From contig JAPKZM010000084.1 in the NCBI GenBank assembly GCA_026393775.1, positions 1-6,390 on the forward strand: DNA of 6,390 nucleotides. The letters are read 5' to 3'. This DNA is from Candidatus Aminicenantota bacterium. GTDB lineage: Bacteria > Acidobacteriota > Aminicenantia > UBA2199. The notes under the pieces were generated by a model. The model ran no database searches, was not told where the DNA came from, and saw only the letters and a list, made by a program, of their open reading frames with translations. Below are positions 1 through 5,629 of the stretch, piece by piece (position 1 is the stretch's first letter; every line of letters begins with the position of its first letter). A program made the position numbers and the translations under genes.

Positions 1-1018
1 CGGCGTCGATGGCGGTGTTGCCGCCGCCGACCACCACGACATTCCCGAATATCTCCGGCTTTTTCTCGCATTGCAGTTGCCAGAGGAAATCGATGCCCGG
101 GAGGACGCCCTGGATGGTCTCCTCATCGGGCAGGCGCATGCTCTTCGCTTTCTGGGCGCCGAAGGCCAGGTAGATGGCGTCGAATCCCTGGTTTTTCAGC
201 TCGGCGATGGAGAAATCCTTGCCCAGGGCCGAATTTTTTTTCACGGTCACGCCCAAGTCGGTGATCCAGGAGATCTCCTTGTCCAGCAATTCTTTGGGCA
301 GGCGGTACTCGGGGATGCCGTAACGCAACATGCCGCCAAGATGCGGGGCTTTCTCAAAAAGGGAGACAGCGTAGCCTTTAAGGACCAAGTAATAGGCGCA
401 GGTCAGTCCGGCCGGTCCGCCGCCCACGACGGCGACCTTTTTGCCGTTGGCCGGCGAAACGGACGGGGTCCATGGGTCTTCAATGTCGATGTCGCTGGCG
501 AAGCGTTTCAGGTAATCGATGCCTACACGGTCATCGACGCGGTTGCGGCGGCAGGCCACCTCGCATTCGCGCACGCAGACGCGGCCGCAGACCAGGGGCA
601 GGGGGTTGGTTTCCTTGATCAGGCGGATGGCCTCGCGCGGCTTGTCCATGGCGATCAGGGCGATATAACCCTGGACATCGACTCCGGCCGGGCAGGTCTG
701 CTGGCAGGGCGCCAGGCAGTCGGCATAATGGTTCGACAAAAGCAGCTCGAGGGCGGTCTTGCGCGCCTCGCGAATGCGTGGGTTGTCGGTATGAACGACC
801 ATCTTGTCGGCCACGGGGCTGGAACATGAAGGGATCAGCTTGGCCACCTTTTCGACCTCCACCACGCATAAATAGCAGGAGCCGTACGGTGGAAGCTTGG
901 GCTCATAGCACAGGGTGGGGATCTCGGCGATATGGTTCTCCCGGATCACTTCCAGGATGGTCTGGTCGGCGCGCGCGCTTACTTCCTTTCCGTCGATGGT
1001 GAGATTGATTTTATCCAT
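1..1018 (-). CDS. stnC: StnC-like NADP(H) subunit: NuoG-type [2Fe-2S] domain fused to GltD-like flavoprotein (partial, C-terminus off window)
   Basis: Probable NADP(H)-binding subunit of a cytoplasmic Stn-type ferredoxin/NADH/NADPH transhydrogenase; 339 codons are visible and the frame stays open to the left edge. Residues 1-75 resemble the NuoG/HydA N-terminal ferredoxin domain, with C37-x10-C48-x2-C51-x13-C65 for a [2Fe-2S] cluster. H97 and C101, C105, C109, followed by C144, C148, C152, C156, form the GltD/DPYD-type [4Fe-4S] region. A first Rossmann motif, VVGGGPAGL (about 197-205), binds FAD and is followed by GGMLRYGIPEYRLPK. A second, VVGGGNTAID (about 329-338), should bind NADPH. ATG 1018 is preceded by AGAGGA with an 8-base gap and lies 14 bases after the NuoF-like gene. 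Family knowledge: this fusion beside NuoE- and NuoF-like genes matches StnABC of Sporomusa. Alternatives are a general NADPH-linked GltD-type oxidoreductase serving a hydrogenase or formate dehydrogenase encoded to the left. The domain call is firm; the Stn assignment is an inference. Confidence 0.85.
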   Translation of the reverse strand, partial: MDKINLTIDGKEVSARADQTILEVIRENHIAEIPTLCYEPKLPPYGSCYLCVVEVEKVAKLIPSCSSPVADKMVVHTDNPRIREARKTALELLLSNHYADCLAPCQQTCPAGVDVQGYIALIAMDKPREAIRLIKETNPLPLVCGRVCVRECEVACRRNRVDDRVGIDYLKRFASDIDIEDPWTPSVSPANGKKVAVVGGGPAGLTCAYYLVLKGYAVSLFEKAPHLGGMLRYGIPEYRLPKELLDKEISWITDLGVTVKKNSALGKDFSIAELKNQGFDAIYLAFGAQKAKSMRLPDEETIQGVLPGIDFLWQLQCEKKPEIFGNVVVVGGGNTAIDA

Positions 1019-1032
1019 GGCAGCTTTCCTCT

Positions 1033-2799
1033 CTAGTCTTTTATGATGGCCTTGAAATTACAGGTTTCGAAACATTTGCCGCACTTGATGCAGACCGCCT
1101 GGTCGATTTTATGGACCTGCTTTTTCTCACCGCTGATTGCCGTGGCTGGACAAACCCTGGCGCAGAGGGTGCAGCCGGTGCACTTGTCCTCCAGGATGGT
1201 GAAGGTCAGCAGCGGCCCGCAGCGGTGCGCCGGGCATTTCTTGTCGCGGATGTGGGCCTCGTATTCATTGCGGAAGTACCTCAGGGTAGTCAGGACCGGG
1301 TTGGGCGCGGTCCCGCCTAAGGCGCAAATGCTGTTGTTGCGGATCTTGTCGGCCAGGTCCTCCAATAGTTCGATGTCTCCTTCCTGGCCCTTACCGTCGG
1401 TGATGCGTTCCAGGATCTCCAGCATGCGTTTGGTGCCGATGCGGCAGAAAGTGCACTTGCCGCAGCTTTCATCCTGGGTAAAACGGAGAAAGAACTTGGC
1501 CATTTCGACCATGCACGTGGTCTCGTCCAGAACCACCATGCCGCCCGAGCCCATGATGGCCCCGGTCTGGTTGATCTTTTGATAATCGATCTGCAGATCG
1601 CCCATGGTGGCCGGAATGCAGCCCCCGGATGGGCCGCCCATCTGCACGGCTTTGAATTTTTTCCCGTCGCGAATGCCGCCGCCGATGTCGTAGATGATCT
1701 CGTTGATGGTCAGGCCCATGGGGACCTCCACCAGGCCGCCGCGGGCGATCTTGCCGGCCAGGGCAAAGACCTTCGTCCCCTTGCTGTTCTCGGTGCCCAT
1801 GGCGGCAAAAGCTTCGGCGCCGTTGTCGATGATCCAGGGGACGTTGGCAAAGGTCTCCACGTTGTTGATGTTGGTCGGTTTTCCCCACAATCCTTTCTGA
1901 GCGGGGAAGGGGGGGCGAAAGCGCGGCATACCCCGTTTGCCTTCGATCGAGGCGATCAACGCCGTCTCCTCACCGCAGACAAAAGCGCCGGCCCCCTCCT
2001 TGATGTGTATGGCCAGGTTCATCTTGGATCCGAAGATATTTGTCCCAAGGAATCCCTTTTCCTCGGCTTTGCGGATAGAGTGATGCAGCCGCCGGACCGC
2101 CATGGGGTATTCGGCCCGGACATAGATATACGCTTCATCGGAACCGCAGGCGAAGGCGCAGATCATCATCCCTTCCAGCACCGAATGCGGATCGCTCTCC
2201 AGGGTACTGCGGTCCATGAAGGCGCCGGGATCGCCCTCATCGGCGTTGCAAATGATGTATTTTTTGTCTCCCGCCGCCTGGCGGCAGAAGCGCCATTTTA
2301 TCCCGGTCAGGAAGCCGGCGCCGCCGCGGCCGCGCAGCCCCGACTTTAGTACGGTCTCGATGACCTGCTCCGGTGTATATTCCTTGAGAACCCGCTGAAT
2401 GGCTTTGTAGCCGCCGCTGGCGATGTACTCTTCAATGGAATTAGGATCGATGATGCCGCAATTCCGCAGGACGATGCGTTTCTGCTTGGAAAAAAAAGTG
2501 TCTTCGTTTTCGGCTTTTAGTCCCTTGACGATCCATTCTTCGATGGGTTTGTCCTGAAGGATCTGTTCATCAAGTATGCGCTTGACTTTTTCCGGGGTGA
2601 CATTGCCGTAAAGATAATCATTGCCTTGCTCATCAATGATCTCGAGCAGAACTTCCTGGTAGCAGTTCCCCATGCAGCCCGTCTCCAGCAGCTTGGCCGG
2701 AATTTTTTGCTTGGCAATCTCATTTTTCAGGGCGGCATAGACCTTCTCCCCGCCAGCCGAAACTCCGCATGTGCCTAGGCCGACTTTGATGGTCTTCAT
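1033..2799 (-). CDS. stnB: NuoF/HydB-like NADH-binding flavoprotein subunit with extra ferredoxin domains (StnB-like)
   Basis: NADH-oxidising, FMN-containing subunit, 588 residues, probably cytoplasmic and the bifurcating core together with the NuoE-like partner. Domains in order: a thioredoxin-like [2Fe-2S] domain (1-95; C11, C42, C46); the NuoF FMN/NADH domain with GLRGRGGAGF (154-163) and NADEGDPGAF (185-194), then a GEET motif; a SLBB-like region; the NuoF [4Fe-4S] site C446-x2-C449-x2-C452 with C492; a CPAHRC pair (C522, C527) that may be the zinc site seen in HydB proteins; and a C-terminal two-cluster ferredoxin, C540/C543/C546/C550 and C570/C573/C576/C580. This extended form is typical of bifurcating HydB/StnB-type proteins rather than respiratory NuoF. 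The frame could open at GTG 2823, overlapping the upstream stop, but ATG 2799 is preferred because AAAGGAG lies 7 bases before it. The N-terminal [2Fe-2S] domain shows only three cysteines. It could equally be named hydB or nuoF-like; the enzyme-level assignment rests on the neighbour at 1-1018. Confidence 0.92.
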   Translation of the reverse strand: MKTIKVGLGTCGVSAGGEKVYAALKNEIAKQKIPAKLLETGCMGNCYQEVLLEIIDEQGNDYLYGNVTPEKVKRILDEQILQDKPIEEWIVKGLKAENEDTFFSKQKRIVLRNCGIIDPNSIEEYIASGGYKAIQRVLKEYTPEQVIETVLKSGLRGRGGAGFLTGIKWRFCRQAAGDKKYIICNADEGDPGAFMDRSTLESDPHSVLEGMMICAFACGSDEAYIYVRAEYPMAVRRLHHSIRKAEEKGFLGTNIFGSKMNLAIHIKEGAGAFVCGEETALIASIEGKRGMPRFRPPFPAQKGLWGKPTNINNVETFANVPWIIDNGAEAFAAMGTENSKGTKVFALAGKIARGGLVEVPMGLTINEIIYDIGGGIRDGKKFKAVQMGGPSGGCIPATMGDLQIDYQKINQTGAIMGSGGMVVLDETTCMVEMAKFFLRFTQDESCGKCTFCRIGTKRMLEILERITDGKGQEGDIELLEDLADKIRNNSICALGGTAPNPVLTTLRYFRNEYEAHIRDKKCPAHRCGPLLTFTILEDKCTGCTLCARVCPATAISGEKKQVHKIDQAVCIKCGKCFETCNFKAIIKD

Positions 2800-2806
2800 G
2801 GTGCTT

Positions 2807-2813
2807 CTCCTTT
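2807..2813 (-). promoter_or_regulatory. Ribosome binding site that decides the NuoF-like start
   Basis: On the minus strand AAAGGAG lies 7 bases before ATG 2799, an almost ideal Shine-Dalgarno sequence. It selects this ATG over GTG 2823, which would add eight residues rich in Arg and Thr and overlap the stop codon of the NuoE-like gene. Confidence 0.8.
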
Positions 2814-2819
2814 CGCGTG

Positions 2820-3338
2820 TCACGCGGTCTGAGGGTTTTGAGCTTTTGTTTTGTATTCCTTCAATAATTGCTGAACTTTCTTGGGCGTCAGGCGCCCGTA
2901 GGTTTCGTCATTGATCATGATCACCGGAGATAGGGAGCAGCAGCCGAGGCAGGCCACCTTTTGCAGGGTGAACAGGCCGTCCTCGGTCGTATCGTTGCCG
3001 CTGACCTGTAGTTCATCCTCGATGACACCGGCGATGCGCTCCGAGCCGTTGACGTGGCAGGCGGTACCGTCGCAGATTTTGATTAAGTATTTCCCCAGCG
3101 GTTTGAGGCGAAACTGGGAATAAAACGTGATGACCCCGTAGATCTCGGCCGCGGGAAGCCCCACGATCTCACTGATCTGGTCGATGGCTGATTCGGGGAT
3201 GTAGCCGTAGGTATCCTGTGCGGCTTGCAAAAGGGGGATCAGGGCGCCCTTTTCCCCCTCATAGTTCCATAGCTCGACTTTGAACCCGGCAAGGCCGTTC
3301 TTCGCGGGTTGGGCATGCAGCTTGTCATTGACTTTCAT
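2820..3338 (-). CDS. stnA: NuoE/HydC-like [2Fe-2S] subunit (StnA-like)
   Basis: 172-residue thioredoxin-fold [2Fe-2S] protein of the NuoE (24 kDa complex I subunit)/HydC family, the usual partner of a NuoF/HydB flavoprotein. The N-terminal helical part contains LLQAAQDTYGYIPESAI (about 36-52) and EIYGVITFYSQFR (65-77), both family hallmarks. The cluster ligands are C89-x4-C94-x35-C130-x3-C134, complete and at canonical spacing. Length is normal for the family. Its job is to pass electrons between the FMN subunit and other clusters; with the NuoF-like subunit it would form the bifurcating core of an Stn- or Hyd-type complex. It ends at TGA 2820, 20 bases before the preferred start of the NuoF-like gene. 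ATG 3338 is the only good start, but the upstream sequence (ATAATGGGGGC directly before ATG) is a poor ribosome site, so translation may depend on coupling to the regulator gene, which ends 24 bases upstream. Family call firm; the stnA name is inferred from context. Confidence 0.92.
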   Translation of the reverse strand: MKVNDKLHAQPAKNGLAGFKVELWNYEGEKGALIPLLQAAQDTYGYIPESAIDQISEIVGLPAAEIYGVITFYSQFRLKPLGKYLIKICDGTACHVNGSERIAGVIEDELQVSGNDTTEDGLFTLQKVACLGCCSLSPVIMINDETYGRLTPKKVQQLLKEYKTKAQNPQTA

Positions 3339-3362
3339 GCCCCCATTATCTTATATTTCGGC

Positions 3363-4373
3363 TTACATTTCAAATAGTTTGATGATGGGCGTCTCTTTAA
3401 TCCTCAGCACGCCGTCTAGGGGCTTGATCTTGGCCAGAATGTTGCGGTCGATTTCGGCGAAGCTGGCTCCCTGCATCAGCAGCACGATGTCGTACTTGCC
3501 GTCGATGCAATCGCAGGAAACGACCTGGTCATTCATGTACAGCGTCGGGTAAATGCTCTCCAGCTTGTCCTTCTCAATCTCGAGGAACACGTAGGAGGAA
3601 GCGCTGCGCGAGAAGTTGGGATTGGCCGTGACTTCCGGGTTTTCCTTGTCCCGGCCCAGCGCCTTGTCAACCGTGCCGATGATGTTGCTGGTGCTTTCGG
3701 AGAGCTGCGGTTGGTCGACCGGCAGGAAGGTGACTTCTTTGACTCCCGGCAATTTTTTTATCTTGTCTTCAACCATGGCCTGGATGTCCGCAATGTTGCC
3801 GGCCTGCAGCAGCAGCACCAAGTCGAAATCGCCCTTGATGGCATCGCAGTACAACACCTGGTCCATGAAATACAATTCCTGGTAGGCCTCGGCCAGGTTG
3901 GCATTTTCGTCGAAGTTCAACAGCGCGTAGGCACTGAACGATCTCTCGCCGCCGGGTTCGGCGCTTTTCATCTCTTCGACCATGGGGGCCGCCGTTTGCT
4001 GGGGGATCTCGGCTAAAATCTTGGTCAATTCATCGACGGTGAAAGGCTTTTCCAGGTAGGCATCGGCTTTCTCCGTTTTGGCGTCCAGAGCGGTCGCATC
4101 GCTGCCGTAGCCGGTGATGACAATGACCGGCAGATCGGGATAGTTGAACTTGATCACCTTGAGCAGCTTAATGCCGTCGATATCGGGCAAACGGACATCG
4201 ACCACTACACCGTGAAGGGGAACCTGGTTCTTCTTGAAAGTCTCCAGGGCTTTCAGGCCATTCATACCGTTTTCGCAGGATTCGGTCTCATACCCCTTCT
4301 GCAGCAAGCCGAGAGTCAGACTGCGCTGAAGCGAGGCCTCGTCGTCGATCAACAAAACTTTCTTTTCGTTCAT
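3363..4373 (-). CDS. Response regulator: CheY-like receiver with two tandem Lrp/AsnC-type ligand-binding (RAM-like) domains, no DNA-binding domain
   Basis: 336-residue soluble protein. Residues 4-123 form a complete receiver: acidic pocket D10/D11, phospho-acceptor D59 in VVVDVRLPDIDG, switch T87 in VITGYG, and K109 in LEKPF. A Pro/Glu-rich linker (124-145) leads to two related domains, about 146-219 and 258-331, joined by a Ser/Asn-rich linker. Both share the pattern Y-x2-L ... L-Y-(x)-x-D-Q-V-(V/L)-x-C-D-x-I-x-G-x-(F/Y)-D-(I/L)-V-L-L-(L/M)-Q followed by K-I-K-x-L-x-G-V, which resembles the RAM domain of Lrp/AsnC regulators (G-x-Y-D near the end of strand 2, then lpGV). No helix-turn-helix, GGDEF, ATPase or other output domain is visible, so direct DNA binding is unlikely. 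Start ATG 4373 has AAGGAG 6-7 bases upstream. It is the first gene of the leftward operon, so it may sense phosphorylation plus a small molecule and act on partners; the role is unknown. No histidine kinase lies in the window. Confidence 0.88.
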   Translation of the reverse strand: MNEKKVLLIDDEASLQRSLTLGLLQKGYETESCENGMNGLKALETFKKNQVPLHGVVVDVRLPDIDGIKLLKVIKFNYPDLPVIVITGYGSDATALDAKTEKADAYLEKPFTVDELTKILAEIPQQTAAPMVEEMKSAEPGGERSFSAYALLNFDENANLAEAYQELYFMDQVLYCDAIKGDFDLVLLLQAGNIADIQAMVEDKIKKLPGVKEVTFLPVDQPQLSESTSNIIGTVDKALGRDKENPEVTANPNFSRSASSYVFLEIEKDKLESIYPTLYMNDQVVSCDCIDGKYDIVLLMQGASFAEIDRNILAKIKPLDGVLRIKETPIIKLFEM

Positions 4374-4506
4374 TTTATTCTCCTTTTATTGTTTTCAGGG
4401 TTGCCTTACCTAACCCAATAACCTAAAAGCAATTATTGTGCCAAATCGGAAAAGCTTTACAGTACACGCTTTTATCTGGATATCTCCTTTTCCTCAGTGT
4501 ATCCTT

Positions 4507-4537
4507 AATATCAAATTATTTTGCATTTAATTGTCAA
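4507..4537 (-). promoter_or_regulatory. Candidate sigma-70-type promoter for the leftward operon
   Basis: Reading the minus strand, a perfect TTGACA (4537-4532) is followed after 19 bases by GATATT (4512-4507), a 4/6 match to TATAAT. A TATTAA two bases further on is an alternative -10. The spacer is longer than the ideal 17 bases, so the promoter would be weak or activator-dependent. It would give a leader of roughly 125 bases before the regulator ATG at 4373. Seen by eye only. Confidence 0.4.
4513..4524 (+). repeat. 12-base direct repeat, copy 1 (AAATTATTTTGC)
   Basis: Identical to the copy at 4631-4642, 118 bases away. This copy lies within the spacer of the candidate minus-strand promoter, directly next to its -10, a position where a bound protein could block or adjust transcription. 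The core with its preceding C reads CAAATTATTTTG, which is partly symmetrical (CAAA-N4-TTTG). Operator function is an inference. Confidence 0.45.
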
Positions 4538-4566
4538 GATTGCCATCACACATAGGTTTTTTTCTT

Positions 4567-4585
4567 GTGATAAATATTTTAACAC
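4567..4585. repeat. Imperfect 19-base inverted repeat
   Basis: GTGATAAATATTTTAACAC reads similarly on both strands: GTG pairs with CAC, with mostly matching inner A/T positions. It sits near the middle of the divergent region, in the style of a dimeric regulator site. The half-sites recall Rex (TTGTGA/TAACA), but the centre is longer than in the Rex consensus, so no regulator is assigned. Confidence 0.3.
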
Positions 4586-4604
4586 TTTACATTTCCTGAA
4601 AGTG
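4583..4604. repeat. Inverted repeat CACTTT-N10-AAAGTG
   Basis: Perfect 6-base arms separated by 10 bases, overlapping the right end of the preceding inverted repeat. The arms are short and there is no following T-run, so this is not a terminator. It could be a protein site or chance. Confidence 0.25.
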
Positions 4605-4630
4605 CAACACCAGTCAAAGTTTCTGGATAT

Positions 4631-4642
4631 AAATTATTTTGC
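4631..4642 (+). repeat. 12-base direct repeat, copy 2 (AAATTATTTTGC)
   Basis: Exact second copy of the 4513-4524 element, in the same orientation and 118 bases downstream. It lies beside the TATA-like boxes on the nfnAB side (4628-4633 and 4643-4648). Placement of the two copies toward the two divergent units suggests a shared regulator, but this is inference from position only. Confidence 0.45.
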
Positions 4643-4787
4643 TATATTAAATATTTACATTGTGCAATAATATTTTTTCGTTAATCTAAGGAGGCCGACT
4701 CTGCTTCCCAAAGCCTTCGGACTTGACTGCCTTGATTGCATTTTAAAACGCACTTTGCTACTGTAATTGACTTGGGAGGGATAACCC

Positions 4788-5615
4788 ATGAACAGGATTG
4801 CCGCAAAAGAGTTTCTCTCAGAGAACGTGGTGAAGCTGGTCGTTGAAGCTCCGGCCGTTTCCCAGAAGCAGCAGCCCGGGCAATTCGTCATCGTGCGAAC
4901 GGACGATAAAGGGGAGCGGATCCCACTCACGATCGCGGACGCCGACAAGAAAAACGGGACAATCACCTTGATCATCCAGCGGGTAGGCACCACGTCGCAC
5001 AAATTGTGCAACATGAATCCCGGCGATTCCCTCCATGACTTGTCCGGGCCCCTGGGCAGGCCCACCCATATCGAAAAGTTGGGAACAATCCTGGCCTGCG
5101 GCGGTGGGGTTGGCATCGCCCCCCTATTTCCCATCGCCAGGGCATTCAAGGAGGCCGGCAACAAGCTGATCGCTGTCCTGGGCGCCCGCAATCGCGAACT
5201 CCTGATTTTGGAGAAGGAAATGGGTGCTTTTGCCGACGAGGTGATCGTCATGACCGATGATGGTTCCTATGGAAAAAAAGGGGTGATCACGGTCGGGATC
5301 GAAGAGGTGTTGAAGCGCGAGCCCGTTCATTTGGCCGTAGCCATCGGACCGGCGATAATGATGAAATTTGTCGCGCTGCTGACGAAAAGATACGATATTC
5401 CGACCATTGCCAGCCTGAACACCATCATGGTGGATGGCACCGGCATGTGCGGCGCCTGCCGGGTCTCTATCGGCGGCAAGACAAAATTCGTCTGCGTGGA
5501 CGGGCCGGAATTCGACGCCCACGAAATAGATTACGATGAAATGATCAAGAGGCTGAACACCTACAAGAAAGAGGAGAAGACCTCTTATGACGGTTACCTG
5601 AAGACACTGTCGTAA
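4788..5615 (+). CDS. nfnA: NfnA: NAD(H)- and FAD-binding subunit of NADH-dependent ferredoxin:NADP+ oxidoreductase
   Basis: 275-residue ferredoxin-NADP reductase-fold protein with a C-terminal [2Fe-2S] site, the small subunit of the cytoplasmic bifurcating transhydrogenase NfnAB. Residues 1-95 form the FAD-binding barrel, with PGQF (30-33), the FAD motif RIPLTIAD (44-51) and GPLG (87-90). Residues 98-205 form the NAD(H) domain, beginning LACGGGVGIAPL (102-113). The cluster site is DGTGMCGAC (216-224) followed by C236 in CVDGPEF. The three cysteines C221, C224 and C236, with D216 where PyrK-type relatives carry the first cysteine, fit the known one-Asp, three-Cys cluster of NfnA. This separates it from dihydroorotate dehydrogenase subunit PyrK, as does the nfnB gene 14 bases downstream. 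GGGAGG ends 8 bases before ATG 4788. Database records often call this family sulfide dehydrogenase or dihydroorotate dehydrogenase electron-transfer subunit. Confidence 0.92.
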   Translation: MNRIAAKEFLSENVVKLVVEAPAVSQKQQPGQFVIVRTDDKGERIPLTIADADKKNGTITLIIQRVGTTSHKLCNMNPGDSLHDLSGPLGRPTHIEKLGTILACGGGVGIAPLFPIARAFKEAGNKLIAVLGARNRELLILEKEMGAFADEVIVMTDDGSYGKKGVITVGIEEVLKREPVHLAVAIGPAIMMKFVALLTKRYDIPTIASLNTIMVDGTGMCGACRVSIGGKTKFVCVDGPEFDAHEIDYDEMIKRLNTYKKEEKTSYDGYLKTLS

Positions 5616-5629
5616 AGGAGACGCGAAAA

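Larger units (their letters stand above)
4374..4787. promoter_or_regulatory. AT-rich divergent intergenic region between the regulator-stn operon and nfnAB
   Basis: This 414-base non-coding stretch separates two head-to-head transcription units and is much richer in A+T than the genes on either side, especially 4500-4680. It must hold the promoters of both units. It contains a TTGACA-led candidate promoter for the leftward operon, a 12-base direct repeat, two small inverted repeats and an orphan AAGGAGG. For the rightward unit there are TATA-like boxes (4628-4633, 4643-4648) and TTGACT at 4723-4728, but no pair with proper spacing, so no plus-strand promoter is called. No convincing protein gene or structured RNA was found in it. 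Confidence 0.7.

Noticed and set aside
71..829. Plus-strand open frame of 252 codons
   Set aside because: It lies antisense to the NuoG/GltD-fusion gene, whose minus-strand translation shows clear Fe-S and FAD motifs; the plus-strand translation resembles no family.
1579..2349. Plus-strand open frame of 256 codons
   Set aside because: Antisense shadow of the NuoF-like gene in a GC-rich region; no recognisable motif and no ribosome site of note.
1..3338. Electron-bifurcating [FeFe] hydrogenase HydABC
   Set aside because: NuoE- and NuoF-like subunits fit HydC and HydB, but the third gene carries a GltD-type flavoprotein after its [2Fe-2S] domain and no H-cluster motifs in the visible part. 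A hydrogenase gene further left cannot be excluded.
4557..4563. T-run as a transcription terminator
   Set aside because: No GC-rich hairpin precedes this run or the one at 4673-4678, and both neighbouring genes point away from the region, so no terminator is expected.
4565..4585. Canonical Rex operator
   Set aside because: TTGTGA and TAACA half-sites are present, but the spacing between them exceeds that of the Rex consensus (TTGTGAA-N4-TTCACAA type) and the right half ends in C, so it is only described as an inverted repeat.
4655..5251. Minus-strand open frame of 198 codons opposite nfnA
   Set aside because: It covers the well-supported nfnA reading frame and runs into AT-rich non-coding sequence; composition is that of a shadow.
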